A DNA stretch of 34,164 nt, from NCBI GenBank assembly GCA_030604195.1, contig JAUVWI010000036.1, positions 1 through 34,164 of the forward strand. Reading direction: 5' to 3'. Source of the stretch: Spirochaetales bacterium (GTDB lineage Bacteria; Spirochaetota; Spirochaetia; SZUA-6; DRHE01). The notes beneath the pieces are model-generated. The model did no database searches. It saw only the letters and a list, made by a program, of their open reading frames with translations, and was not told the origin of the DNA. Positions 7,353 through 16,182 of this stretch are shown here, piece after piece (position 1 is the stretch's first letter; each line of letters begins with the position of its first letter). The position numbers were made by a program, and so were the translations under genes.

Positions 7353-7763
7353 CTAAACCAGGGGATTAACTATTTTAATGCCCGAATAATATTGTCCTGT
7401 GTTTAATTTTTCAGAATAAATAAGAGAACAATTCCCGTATTCTGCGTTACTAATAATACAGGAATCCCAAAAGTTTATTTTGTATGAGTACATTATCTCT
7501 AAAGCTCTTCGAATCATTTCCGGTGATTGCCGGATAACTTCGAATGATTCCAGTAGTTTTAACTGGCGAAGTATAACATCATGTTTCTGCTTCAATTTCT
7601 TGTGCGCAACAAATGCATATTCCTGTAATACCTGTGTTGATATTGTGCCTCTATTTGATTTCATTAAGCCGGTAATAATTTTTATAGCTTTATCCTGTTT
7701 CCCCTTATCCTTTTTGTCATTCGCATATACAATTATATTTGTATCAATAAAAACATTTTCCAT
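7353..7763 (-). CDS. PIN-domain protein, VapC-like toxin
   Basis: This 136-residue PIN-domain ribonuclease is of the kind that acts as toxin in VapBC modules and cleaves RNA using metal-bound acidic residues. Visible candidates are D7 and N9 in FIDTNIIVYA, E48 in LQEYA and D100 in FWDSCII. The usual SED(L/M)xxGQ block reads SEKLNTGQ, so one acidic residue of that block is Lys. ATG 7763 is preceded by the tail of an antitoxin-like frame and no complete antitoxin gene is visible. It lies downstream of psuKG on the same strand, separated from psuG by about 130 bp. Toxicity without antitoxin is unproven; the gene may be attenuated or controlled by a distant antitoxin. Confidence 0.8.
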   Translation of the reverse strand: MENVFIDTNIIVYANDKKDKGKQDKAIKIITGLMKSNRGTISTQVLQEYAFVAHKKLKQKHDVILRQLKLLESFEVIRQSPEMIRRALEIMYSYKINFWDSCIISNAEYGNCSLIYSEKLNTGQYYSGIKIVNPLV

Positions 7764-7766
7764 GGG

Positions 7767-7856
7767 CTAAATCCCGCGAGAATAAATTTCATCTCGATTA
7801 AAATGATAATCAATTGAAGATGTTCCACCCTGCAACCTGGCGAGTTTTTCAAATTC
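7767..7856 (-). pseudogene. C-terminal remnant of the VapC partner antitoxin
   Basis: Directly upstream of vapC, 29 codons are open from just after a TAA (7857-7859) to TAG (7767-7769), 3 bp before the vapC ATG. The product reads EFEKLARLQGGTSS then IDYHFNRDEIYSRGI. The L-x-x-L-x-G-T then D-x-x-x-x-R-D/E-E-I-Y/R pattern resembles the C-terminal toxin-binding tail of VapB-type antitoxins. There is no start codon and no DNA-binding domain; the N-terminal part is replaced by the psuG 3' flank. Confidence 0.55.
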
Positions 7857-7897
7857 TTAGTACAATATTTTATTTACCGAGATGCAAGCTATACTCA

Positions 7898-8809
7898 CTA
7901 CTTCTCACACAAACAGGCCGCTATAGCGCAGGCAAGCCTCACATTGTTCTCTACAAGCTTAATATTGCACTCCAGTGATTTTCCTTCGGAGAACTCCAAT
8001 ATTTTGGATAATAGAAAGGGAGTAACCCTTTTGCCTTCAATTTTGCTTTTCTTCAATTCCGACAAAGCCCGGTCAAGGTAACCTTCAATTACCGGAGCAG
8101 GAATTTCATATTCTGCCGGAATAGGATTGGCTACCAGCAATCCCTGCTGCAGCTTTAAATCTCGCTGCTTAAGATAAATTCGGGTTATTTCAGCGGCTGA
8201 ATCAACCTTGAGTACTGATTTTAAATTGCTGGTGCGCGAAAAAAAGGCGGGGAACTCCGCGGTTTTATAACCAAGCACCGGCACCCCCCTGGTTTCCAGG
8301 AATTCCAATGTTGCCGGCAGATCGAGGATAGCCTTGGCGCCTGCCGAGATCACGATTACCGGGGTGCGGGCCAGCTCCAGCAGGTCGGCGGAAACATCCC
8401 AGCTTTGCGCAGCGCCGCGATGCACTCCGCCAATGCCGCCGGTAGCGAAGACTGCAATCCCGGCCAGATGCGCGGCCATCATGGTGCCGCAGACTGTTGT
8501 AGCGCCGTCAAAACCCCGGGCCAGGCAATAGCTGAAATCCCTCCTGGATACCTTCAGTATTTCTTTAGCGCTGCCCAGATGCTCAACCTGCGCCGGAGAG
8601 AGACCGATGTGGAGGCTGCCCTTAAGAATTGCCACCGTTGCCGGGACCGCACCCAAAGATCTTGCTATTCCTTCATTGGCCAGGGCTGTTTCAATATTGC
8701 GCGGATAAGGCATACCATGGGCAATTATAGTCGATTCCAGGGCCACTACCGGCTTCCCCTGCTCCAGTGCTTCTTTCACCTCATCCCTTATGACCAGTTG
8801 TTCCTTCAA
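7898..8809 (-). CDS. psuG: Pseudouridine-5'-phosphate glycosidase
   Basis: Breaks the C-C glycosidic bond of pseudouridine 5'-phosphate to give uracil and ribose 5-phosphate, the second step of pseudouridine salvage. The 303-residue length is typical. Family motifs are clear: VALESTIIAHGMP with catalytic-type E25, GATTVCGTMMAAHLAGI, FATGGIGGVHRGA, DVSADLLELARTPV, VISAGAKAILDLPATLEFLE and the C-terminal ENNVRLACAIA. It overlaps psuK by 4 bp and is read after it, so kinase and glycosidase are coupled. A degenerate fragment of a second psuG lies about 0.6 kb downstream. Confidence 0.95.
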   Translation of the reverse strand: MKEQLVIRDEVKEALEQGKPVVALESTIIAHGMPYPRNIETALANEGIARSLGAVPATVAILKGSLHIGLSPAQVEHLGSAKEILKVSRRDFSYCLARGFDGATTVCGTMMAAHLAGIAVFATGGIGGVHRGAAQSWDVSADLLELARTPVIVISAGAKAILDLPATLEFLETRGVPVLGYKTAEFPAFFSRTSNLKSVLKVDSAAEITRIYLKQRDLKLQQGLLVANPIPAEYEIPAPVIEGYLDRALSELKKSKIEGKRVTPFLLSKILEFSEGKSLECNIKLVENNVRLACAIAACLCEK

Positions 8810-9696
8810 AGATTTCCCTCCTCCAATGCTTTTTCTACTTTCCGCATAGCTGCCGGCACCTCAACCTCAAGGGAGCCACCTCTATCGAGCCCGCTGAGCA
8901 GCATAGAGAGAAAGCGGTCACCCGCGCCCGTAGTATCTGAGGCCTCAACAATAATCTGCGGCAGATAATCCAGCCTCTGATTACTACTGTAAAGGCTCAC
9001 TCCACTGCTCCCTGAGGTCACTATTATATTCTTTATCTTTCGCTTCGCAAGAAAAGAAAAGATCAGCTCGTCAGCCGTCCAGGCCGCCATCCCGACCTCA
9101 CTCCCTGAAAGCTCTTTTTCCATATCCGGTTTTCCCTCTGACAACAGGAAGCTCATTTCCTCGCGGTTTGCAGCGAGCAGGTACAAACCTTTCAGGTTAC
9201 TGCCATGTCTCAATACCTTCTCCCGGGATACACTCTCAAAGACCAGGCAGCATTTTTCAGAATAATACTCAACAATTTCCGCAACCAATCCCGGCGCAAG
9301 ATTGGCCTCCAGCACCAGGAAATCCTTAAGCTTAATCTGCTGCAGCGCGGAAACCACAAAGTCCAAGGTTAATCCCTCCTCTATTACCCTCATATCCGCC
9401 GCCCCATATTTCAGCCTGCCCGACTCCATTAAAGCAAAGTAACAGGCTGAATTGTGTGCTCTACTCTCCAGTATCTTTACTTCGCGCTCAGTTGAAAGCA
9501 AATGCTTCAGCCAGCCGGAAAAGGGATCGCTGCCCAGGGCAGTAACAAAGCATTTCTCAGTTTGCAGAGAGTGAAATATTCGATAGCCTACGCCGCCGGG
9601 ATAGTACCTTATCCGGGCCGGGTTAGAGGTGCCCGCAATAAAATGCTCTTTAAGGGCAATCAGATCGATAGCAATCGCGCCAATTACATAAACCAT
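8806..9696 (-). CDS. psuK: PfkB-family kinase, probable pseudouridine kinase
   Basis: This 296-residue ribokinase-like enzyme is predicted to phosphorylate pseudouridine to feed PsuG. The N-terminal VIGAIAIDLIA and YYPGGVGYRIFHSLQ segments are the substrate-side motifs. The C-terminal SDTTGAGDRFLSMLLSGL carries the PfkB signature with the catalytic Asp (about residue 259) and anion-hole glycines. The substrate is inferred from overlap with psuG. A possible promoter (TTGTCT at 9732-9737 and TAAAAT at 9709-9714 on the minus strand, 17-bp spacing) would leave only a few bases before the ATG, and no clear ribosome binding site is seen, so the mRNA may be leaderless. Confidence 0.9.
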   Translation of the reverse strand: MVYVIGAIAIDLIALKEHFIAGTSNPARIRYYPGGVGYRIFHSLQTEKCFVTALGSDPFSGWLKHLLSTEREVKILESRAHNSACYFALMESGRLKYGAADMRVIEEGLTLDFVVSALQQIKLKDFLVLEANLAPGLVAEIVEYYSEKCCLVFESVSREKVLRHGSNLKGLYLLAANREEMSFLLSEGKPDMEKELSGSEVGMAAWTADELIFSFLAKRKIKNIIVTSGSSGVSLYSSNQRLDYLPQIIVEASDTTGAGDRFLSMLLSGLDRGGSLEVEVPAAMRKVEKALEEGNL

Positions 9697-9846
9697 ATAT
9701 CAAGCTGCATTTTAATCTACCAGCCGTTGATAGACAAGGCTGACACAAAATTGCTCATATTGGTTTGCCAAAACCGGTCAGATCAGCGATAATGAAAACT
9801 AGCTCAATGAAGATACCTTAGGCAAACTTTTTCAAAGGCGGGTAAT

Positions 9847-10821
9847 ATGACAAAACTTGATCAATTGACGGCTCTTCTGAAAGAGGCGCCCGATGAGGTC
9901 TTCATACAACCCCATAACGTGCCGGACCCGGATGCCATAGCCAGCTCTTTCGGTTTACAGCATCTGCTTAAACAGAGAGGCATTACCGCAGAAATTGTAT
10001 ATGAAAGTGAATTGGAAAAGGCTAACTCCACCAAGATGCTGGAAATATTCGCTATCAACCTCCATCTTTCCCGGGAAATCGAAACATTGGGCAGGGAGGA
10101 TTGGACCGTACTGGTTGATGTGCAGAAGGGAAACAGTAATGTGACGGATCTGGTTACCGATGAAGTAGCCGTTATAGATCATCATGAGTATATGAGAAAC
10201 CAGGACTATAAATTCGAGGATGTCAGACCGGAGGTCGGCGCCTGTTCCACTATTATTGCCCATTACTATATAGAAAATAACCTAGCAATCCCCGGTAATG
10301 TGGCCACCGCCCTGTTGTACGGTATTTTCATGGATACCGACAATTTGACCAGGGGCACTTCAGAGCTGGACATTGACATGTTTTACCAGCTCTATGCCAG
10401 GACCGACATCGGGCTGATAAACGAACTCAAGGGAAATCAGATAAGCAAAGGTGACCTGATCGATTACGCCCAGGCCTTCCAATCAGTCGAGATCTATGGG
10501 GAACTGGGCTTCCTCTACCTTGATAACTGCAATGACTCTCTGCTCGGTGCGGCCAGTGATATTATCACAACTATTGCCGGGGTCAATATAGTAGTTGCCT
10601 ATTCACCACGGGAAAGCGGCATCAAGTTTTCCACCAGGAGCATCAATAAAAAGATAAAGGCAAATGAGCTGGTAAGATATATTCTGGCCGGTGTCGGCTT
10701 CGGCGGGGGACATGAAAACATGGCAGGAGGATTCCTGCCGGTGGAAAATCTCGGCAAGGATAAAAGCCTGCACACTTTTATCCGCCATAAGGCGATTACC
10801 TTTCTGGAAAAGAGTGAATAA
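9847..10821 (+). CDS. DHH-family phosphoesterase (NrnA-like)
   Basis: This 324-residue cytoplasmic enzyme of the DHH/DHHA1 group cleaves phosphodiesters or phosphoanhydrides; relatives include nano-RNases and pAp phosphatases. The metal-binding motifs are HNVPDPDAIAS (H23, D27, D29), VLVDVQ, and VIDHHEY (D111-H112-H113). The C-terminal DHHA1 domain ends with GFGGGHENMAGG (about 283-294), the substrate-binding glycine motif. It is followed after 10 bp by the class II aldolase gene, so the two are probably co-transcribed. The exact substrate (oligonucleotide, pAp or other) cannot be decided from sequence. Confidence 0.9.
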   Translation: MTKLDQLTALLKEAPDEVFIQPHNVPDPDAIASSFGLQHLLKQRGITAEIVYESELEKANSTKMLEIFAINLHLSREIETLGREDWTVLVDVQKGNSNVTDLVTDEVAVIDHHEYMRNQDYKFEDVRPEVGACSTIIAHYYIENNLAIPGNVATALLYGIFMDTDNLTRGTSELDIDMFYQLYARTDIGLINELKGNQISKGDLIDYAQAFQSVEIYGELGFLYLDNCNDSLLGAASDIITTIAGVNIVVAYSPRESGIKFSTRSINKKIKANELVRYILAGVGFGGGHENMAGGFLPVENLGKDKSLHTFIRHKAITFLEKSE

Positions 10822-10831
10822 GGAAAAGAAT

Positions 10832-11527
10832 ATGGAATATGCAAAAGAACGGGAAGAAGTTGCCTACTTTATGAGGCGGTTATATGAGCGGCGCCTGACA
10901 ACCTGCTCCGGTGGAAACATCAGCTTATTGGTAGAAGGGGATTCTATGTTAATTACTCCCTCCGGCCTGGATAAGGGGCGAATAAACGCGGAGCAGATCG
11001 GAATCATATCCCTGTCCGGGGAGAACCTTACTCCTTCATTAAAACCCAGCATCGAGACTGAAATGCATATCCGGGTATATCAGAGCCGGACTGATATCAG
11101 GGCGGTTGTTCATGCCCATCCTGTTGTGTCCTCAAGCTTTGCCGCCTCAGAGAAGGAGATAAACACTTCACTCATAGCCGAATCAAGGGCTGTGCTTGGC
11201 AAACCGGCCAGGGCGCCGTACGCTTTCATGGGATCAACTGAACTAGCAGCCATTGTTGCCCGGGCAGCTGCCGGGAGCAATACGGTTCTGTTGACCAACC
11301 ACGGTGTGCTCTCGGTTGGCCAAACATTACTGCAAGCCTTTGACAGGATAGAGGTTCTGGAAGCGGCCGCAACTATCACCCTGATCACCCACCTGCTTGG
11401 CGGAAAACGGGAATTGACCGGCGCCCAGCTTTCCGAACTTGAACCACCGGAAGAGCCCAGCCCGGAGATCAATGAGGAACTGGTCCAGCTTATTACACAG
11501 GCGGTGTTGAATAATCTAAAAGCTTAG
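10832..11527 (+). CDS. Class II aldolase/adducin family protein (copy 1, intact)
   Basis: This 231-residue member of the zinc-dependent class II aldolase family includes fuculose-phosphate aldolase and ribulose-phosphate 4-epimerase relatives. ATG 10832 follows AAGGAAAAG and begins 10 bp after the DHH gene. Family motifs: TTCSGGNIS (phosphate-binding), ITPSGLDKG, E77 in the IETEMH segment, zinc ligands H94 and H96 in VHAHPV, and H157 in TNHGVLSVG. Substrate is unknown. A damaged second copy lies at 26271-26952, very similar in DNA. Copy 1 keeps the ITHL residues that copy 2 has lost. Confidence 0.9.
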   Translation: MEYAKEREEVAYFMRRLYERRLTTCSGGNISLLVEGDSMLITPSGLDKGRINAEQIGIISLSGENLTPSLKPSIETEMHIRVYQSRTDIRAVVHAHPVVSSSFAASEKEINTSLIAESRAVLGKPARAPYAFMGSTELAAIVARAAAGSNTVLLTNHGVLSVGQTLLQAFDRIEVLEAAATITLITHLLGGKRELTGAQLSELEPPEEPSPEINEELVQLITQAVLNNLKA

Positions 11528-11598
11528 AGCCGGGGTGGCACTGATAACAGGCTAAGATGAGCCATTGATACAGTAGTTCAGCCGTAACACAATTAGAA

Positions 11599-13248
11599 TT
11601 AAATTCCATACTGGATATGATACTTGTATCCCTGTTCTACAAGAAAGAGCTGCCGCTTTATTCCGAATTCCTGCTCATCCGTTCCTTTTGAAACTAATGT
11701 GTAGAATAGTGAACGACGTTTCTTTGGCCTGAGTATTCGCCCCAGGCGTTGGGCTTCTTCCTGCCTTGAACCGAATGCACCGGAAACCTGAATCAATATA
11801 TTTGCATCCGGCAAATCAACAGCAAAGTTGGCTACTTTGGAAACAACCAGCACTTTAATACGCCCTGCCTTAAAATCAGAGTATAGCCTCCGGCGGTCGG
11901 AATGTTTGGTTTTACCGGTAATGAGAGTAAGAACTAAAGACCGGGCTATTTCCTCCAATTGCGAGATATACTGGCCGATAACCAAAATATTATCTCCGGA
12001 GTGATTCATAATGAGCTCTTTGACCATTTCTATCTTGCGTGGGTTTTCTGCGGCAATACGGAAACGTTCGCGCTTACCGGCATGTGCGTATTTTACCTCA
12101 ACTTCATACGGCATAGAAAGCCTATATTCCATACAGTATGCTTCTGCAATATAACCCCTGTTTTCCAGAACTTTCCAGGGCACATCGTATCTTTTTGGTC
12201 CTATCAGGGCAAATACATCATCCTCACGGCCATCTTCACGAACCAGCGTAGCAGTAAGACCAAGCCTGCGCCTGGCCTGTATGCCCGTGGTGGCTCGAAA
12301 TACGGGTGCGGGAAGCAAGTGCACCTCATCGTAAATAATTAAACCCCAATCCTCTGATGAGAATATTTCCAGATTCCGCATTGGCTCGTTTTTATTATGC
12401 CTGTATGTCAGCATCTGATATGTGGTTATGGTAATCGGTCTAATCTCTTTTGCAATACCGGTGTATTCACCGATTTGATCCGCTTTAATATTAGTTTTGG
12501 ATATGAGCTCATCCCTCCACTGGCAGACCGATACATTATTGGTGCTTACAATTAAGACCCGGCTGGAAACACGGGCAATTACACCCAACCCTATAATAGT
12601 TTTACCGGAACCGCAGGGCAGTACGATTATGCCGCTGCCTCCTGTTTTGTGTCCGGCATGATAGAAAGCCTCTACAGCATCAGTCTGATAATCCCTTAGC
12701 CTGAATGGGTTATTATCAAGGTCGATCTCACGCAGGATGATCTCAAGATACACTCCCGTTACATAACCGCATATATCCTTAACCGGATACCCGGCCTTGA
12801 TCAGAGCCTGCTTTACGCTGCCGCGTTCCTCAGCGCTTATAAAGAAAGAGTTCTCATTCCTTTCCAGCCAGAAGGGCTCAAGGCGCTCATCATGCGCAAT
12901 CCGTTCTAAAATCAGGGAATCTTTTACCTCAAGGCGCAGACGTTCTTTAGAATCCTTTACCAGTACCAGTTTGCCGTATATTCGGTGCCACTCTTCGATA
13001 TCCGTAATAACGTTTGATGGTATCGTATATCGTGAAAAGTTAGTTAGCCCTTCAAGTATTTCTTTTAGAGGAACATCCAGGGCAGCAGCATTCCACATCG
13101 AAAGGGGGGTAATCCTGTAGGTATGGATATATTCAGGTGATTTCACTAACTCGCAAAACTGTACTAAAAAATCCCTGGCCTCTTCATACTTCGGATTGTC
13201 TACTTCGAGCATCAGGGTATGATCGCTCTGCACAACCAGCGGTTTCAC
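11599..13248 (-). CDS. XPB/Rad25-like DNA helicase
   Basis: This 549-residue SF2 helicase resembles XPB (archaeal, eukaryotic and some bacterial, including treponemes), likely in DNA repair. GTG 13248 overlaps the upstream gene stop (GTGA). The N-terminal XPB-type damage-recognition region is about 1-175. Helicase motifs follow: FRLRDYQ (Q-like), I LPCGSGKT (about 209-216), II DEVH (306-309, the XPB form of DEAH), III LTATLVREDGRE containing the RED motif, and VI AQRLGRILRP (about 495-504). Two genes directly upstream on the same strand appear to be its operon partners, both damaged. The helicase frame itself is intact. Confidence 0.93.
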   Translation of the reverse strand: MKPLVVQSDHTLMLEVDNPKYEEARDFLVQFCELVKSPEYIHTYRITPLSMWNAAALDVPLKEILEGLTNFSRYTIPSNVITDIEEWHRIYGKLVLVKDSKERLRLEVKDSLILERIAHDERLEPFWLERNENSFFISAEERGSVKQALIKAGYPVKDICGYVTGVYLEIILREIDLDNNPFRLRDYQTDAVEAFYHAGHKTGGSGIIVLPCGSGKTIIGLGVIARVSSRVLIVSTNNVSVCQWRDELISKTNIKADQIGEYTGIAKEIRPITITTYQMLTYRHNKNEPMRNLEIFSSEDWGLIIYDEVHLLPAPVFRATTGIQARRRLGLTATLVREDGREDDVFALIGPKRYDVPWKVLENRGYIAEAYCMEYRLSMPYEVEVKYAHAGKRERFRIAAENPRKIEMVKELIMNHSGDNILVIGQYISQLEEIARSLVLTLITGKTKHSDRRRLYSDFKAGRIKVLVVSKVANFAVDLPDANILIQVSGAFGSRQEEAQRLGRILRPKKRRSLFYTLVSKGTDEQEFGIKRQLFLVEQGYKYHIQYGI

Positions 13249-13972
13249 TCTGCACTATCCTTAATCTCTATATCATACTCCTTTTCGAACTTTTTCATAA
13301 TTTGCCCAGCCTGTGCTTCGTATTGCACATCATAGGTAATAGTCAGATTGGCGGTGTCTGCCTGAACAAGACAGTGTGCATCCAAAAAAGCCTTATAAAA
13401 CTTATTCAACGAAGTACTTTCCGGAAAATGAAGTACGATCATGGTCCGGCGCATCAGGGCAAGTGCATGTTTCTCTTTTAATCTATGCTCATCTGCCGAT
13501 ACTTTGGGGAAAACTGTAGCCGATTTTTGAGGCAGAGGCTGGAGCAATGAGTTTTTGTGCGTAATCTGAAGTGGTATAAGCTCGGCCTGCTCCATGCGTT
13601 TAAAGAGAGTTTCGGGAGAGCGGATAATCCTGAGATTGGATGATATTTTCTCCGCTGTAAACGAATCATACCTATCTTTTCCGTATCGTAGTCCACAAAG
13701 CCCAGATTTAAAGTCATTCTGTCAATTAAATCCACCCAGACGGAATAGCCTTTTTGTTTGACCTCTTCATCTGCGCCCGGGTCTGTCATCAATTTTGCCA
13801 GGCGTTTCGAATCTGCTTTACTCAATGAATTGTCCCGGTGAGCACGCTTTACAGTACAGCTATCAATGTATTCAACAAAAACATGCAGGTCTCGTCGCAG
13901 CTCACGACGGTTGGTGACAATATCCAGTTTAGAGACATCAACAGGCTTTAATGGGTCTTTTACTGATTTCAT
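13245..13972 (-). pseudogene. XPB-operon protein of unknown function, single frameshift
   Basis: Not recognised by function. Two overlapping frames join into one protein of about 242 residues if a single base is added in the AAAA run at 13677-13680 (minus strand GGAAAAG). The upstream part (from ATG 13972) reads sensibly to VDYDTEK, and the downstream frame continues DRYDSFTAEKISSN then LRIIRSPETLFKRM to the stop that overlaps the helicase GTG. The downstream part includes MIVLHFPESTSLNKFYKAFL. Its ATG directly abuts the stop of the gene before it. There is no canonical slippery heptamer, so a true mutation or a homopolymer sequencing error is more likely than programmed frameshifting. Confidence 0.65.
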
Positions 13973-14971
13973 TTATTCATCCCGCGCCTTATTCTTTGGC
14001 TCAATTTTTTTAATCACATTCCCGGATTTAGCCACCAGTTTTTCAACAACAGGCAGTTTATCCTTTGGAAAAGCAATGTAATCTCCGGATAAAGTTGCCA
14101 GTGCCCCTGATTTCGAGAGTAATTTTTTAATGCTGACCATAAGGCTGAGATCCTTGATTTTCGCTATCATAAGGTTGCTATGCACAATGTATTTACCCCA
14201 GCGTTTGGCAACCTTTTCCAAAGATTGTTTGAAAACTGAAGAGCGTTCTCCGAGCCATCGTATCAACTCATGTCGCTGCATCTGTTCAGAGAGTTTACCG
14301 AGCTTGATAGTATTCGGCATCAAAGTCAGCTTGTTCTTCTCCACTTTCAGGTTCCCAACCCGGGCAATCAATTCCAGACTGTTGTAAGGAACAGTTTTTA
14401 AATCAACAATAATCTCTGATCGATTTTTATCGATTTGTAAATAGTTCCCTGGATCAATACTTGCATCGTTTTCATCATTTTGCCGCAATGGCAGGCGATA
14501 GTATTTCCTGTTCGATTCCTGTTTTGCCAGGCAGCCCCACTCCCAGCCTTTTTGGCATATACTCCTGGAAGCGGGATTCTTTTTCTCACAAAAAATCTTC
14601 AGCAGACCTGAGAGTTGATCGGGAGAAACCCATTCATCCGGCTTCAATTGTGAAAGCGCATAGGTAACAGTCTTTAAAGGATCTACATATTTCTCATACA
14701 AAGATCTTTCAGTACTTTTTGACCCGGGTAGAGAGTCTTTCCAGCAGGCGCGCTGCCATTGCCTCAAGTATTTAATCCTGAATTCCCGTTCCCCGATGTG
14801 CAGTTCACCCCCTGAAAGGTTTAAGGTATATTCGCTTTTCGGACATAAGGGAGATCCTTTTCCGTCATTTGCAATTCCGATAATTACCTGACGCAGAATA
14901 TCATTTTTATGACCTTCGGTTTCTTTAAATATTTTTACCCTAATAAGGGCATCAGAACATAGCCATATACG
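13973..14971 (-). pseudogene. XPB-operon large protein, 5' end missing
   Basis: An open frame of 332 codons runs from just after TAG (14972-14974) to TAA (13973-13975). The only start-like codon with a long product is TTG 14767, but coherent protein sequence extends some 65 codons further upstream without any ATG, so the gene has lost its 5' part. The product is lysine-rich and basic, with segments such as ELIARVGNLKVEKNKLTLMP and a C-terminal YIAFPKDKLPVVEKLVAKSG. Large proteins with helicase-associated domains commonly precede bacterial XPB genes. That link here is from position, not from a motif I can name with certainty. Confidence 0.5.
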
Positions 14972-15010
14972 CTAAATCACAGACCATGAATGATAGAATC
15001 ACTCTTTAAC

Positions 15011-15718
15011 TCAGGATAGACTGTTGTCCTTGCCTTCAAGAATATCACGGGCAATTATTCTGATACATGAGATTATATGTTCAAAATCAGGCTTATCTGA
15101 CCAAATTATTCCTGAGAGCTCTGAAACGGGAAAGGACATGAGTAACTCATAAACAGCAGGGGGATCTATCCCTGCTTCTTTGCTATTGGCTTCCTGGAAT
15201 ATCTGTCTCCAGGAAAATCGAAAAATTCTACACAATGTCCATATATCAACTACATCTTTTGGCTCCATCCGGAACAAGGCAGTAATTTTGTGTGAAAGGA
15301 TATTCTGTATGCTGTCAACTGCACCCAGGACATGATGCTGGATAAACTCTCCATAATGGGGCGCCACATCATTCACCAGATATATCTTTAAGTGTATAGA
15401 ACGATCATTCATTTTTTTTTCAAGGAAAATCTGTGTAAAATCACTTTGCCGGATCACCCTCTCAGTAAGGATATTAAAAGCTTTTTCCTTCGATGCTGAA
15501 AGTATAGCATTGAAAAGACTCTCTACCCAGTATCCGAAATCCGGGTGGGAGTTGACAAATAGATCAAGGTCATCAGAGAAGCGGACAGAAGCATAGCACC
15601 TACTTATTGCGGTACCACCGGTTAGATAGAATGGAGCTCCTATATCGCGAGCAATCTTCAGGATTCCATCTTGAAAAGGATACAGACTCTCCTTGTAAAA
15701 CTTTACGGATAAACTCAT
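15011..15718 (-). CDS. AbiEii/AbiGii-like nucleotidyltransferase
   Basis: A 235-residue nucleotidyltransferase of the kind found as toxin in AbiE-type (type IV-like) toxin-antitoxin or phage-exclusion modules. I choose ATG 15718 because AGGAGAAGGT precedes it directly. The active-site motifs are YLTGGTAIS (G34-G35-T36) and SDDLDLF (D50-x-D52), followed by a helical domain including [20 protein letters not shown], as in this family. The upstream gene overlaps it by 119 bp in another frame, so the two are almost certainly coupled. Toxin activity is not shown here, and the pair does not carry a recognisable AbiEi DNA-binding protein. Confidence 0.82.
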   Translation of the reverse strand: MSLSVKFYKESLYPFQDGILKIARDIGAPFYLTGGTAISRCYASVRFSDDLDLFVNSHPDFGYWVESLFNAILSASKEKAFNILTERVIRQSDFTQIFLEKKMNDRSIHLKIYLVNDVAPHYGEFIQHHVLGAVDSIQNILSHKITALFRMEPKDVVDIWTLCRIFRFSWRQIFQEANSKEAGIDPPAVYELLMSFPVSELSGIIWSDKPDFEHIISCIRIIARDILEGKDNSLS

Positions 15719-15977
15719 ACCTTCTCCTTTGCTCAGGCCGGCGGAGCCGTGTGATTGCACGCTCAGTTAGAAGCTCTTTTACACATTCTAAGCCTATTAC
15801 ATCAATTATTTCGTACCAGGAGAGTCTTTCCAACATACGGATAAACAGCTTATCTCTGGAAAAAGGGCCCTCTTTCTCTCTTTCCCCTTTCGCAACCTGG
15901 TAAAGCTTTTCAGAATCAATGCTGTAATCCCAAACAATGGATTGCAAAATATTACATGCGTTCATTGATTTTTCCAT
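15600..15977 (-). CDS. Small helical protein, probable partner of the AbiEii-like gene
   Basis: About 125 residues from ATG 15977 (or 121 from ATG 15965; neither has a strong ribosome binding site). The sequence [20 protein letters not shown], then [20 protein letters not shown] and IRKVLQG, resembles small proteins encoded directly upstream of AbiEii nucleotidyltransferases in many bacteria. Its last 39 codons overlap the start of the toxin-like gene in a different frame, and both readings look like coding sequence. An antitoxin or regulatory role is an inference from position only. The frame stays open upstream into the valyl-tRNA synthetase scrap, which is not part of this gene. Confidence 0.6.
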   Translation of the reverse strand: MEKSMNACNILQSIVWDYSIDSEKLYQVAKGEREKEGPFSRDKLFIRMLERLSWYEIIDVIGLECVKELLTERAITRLRRPEQRRRYEFIRKVLQGESVSFSRWNPEDCSRYRSSILSNRWYRNK

Positions 15978-16084
15978 TTCTATCTGATAATAAGCGCTTG
16001 AGTGAAATTCAGCAACCACTTTAATTTCCCTCGATTCAGGGACGCTTTTCGCCCACCTGGAATTATAACTTTGTCTATCATTTA

Positions 16085-16177
16085 GCCTTTTCTCCACCAC
16101 GTTCTGGGTGGCGATGCTTGCATGGTCGGTACCGGGGAGCCAGAGGGTGGGCTGTTCGAGCATCCGGTGGTAGCGGA
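16085..16177 (-). pseudogene. Fragment of a valyl-tRNA synthetase gene
   Basis: About 30 codons read [20 protein letters not shown] and [12 protein letters not shown], closely matching the conserved ValRS segment RYKRM...[15 protein letters not shown] that follows the HIGH motif. Nothing else of the synthetase is present. It is fused in a different frame to the end of the carbamoylase-like fragment, and its frame runs on into the gene at 15600-15977. It is a rearrangement scrap, not a functional gene. Confidence 0.75.
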
Positions 16178-16182
16178 TAAGC

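Noticed and set aside
13660..13690. Possible programmed frameshift in the gene upstream of the XPB helicase.
   Set aside because: The overlap has no canonical slippery heptamer and no obvious stimulatory structure was seen; one missing A in a run explains it.
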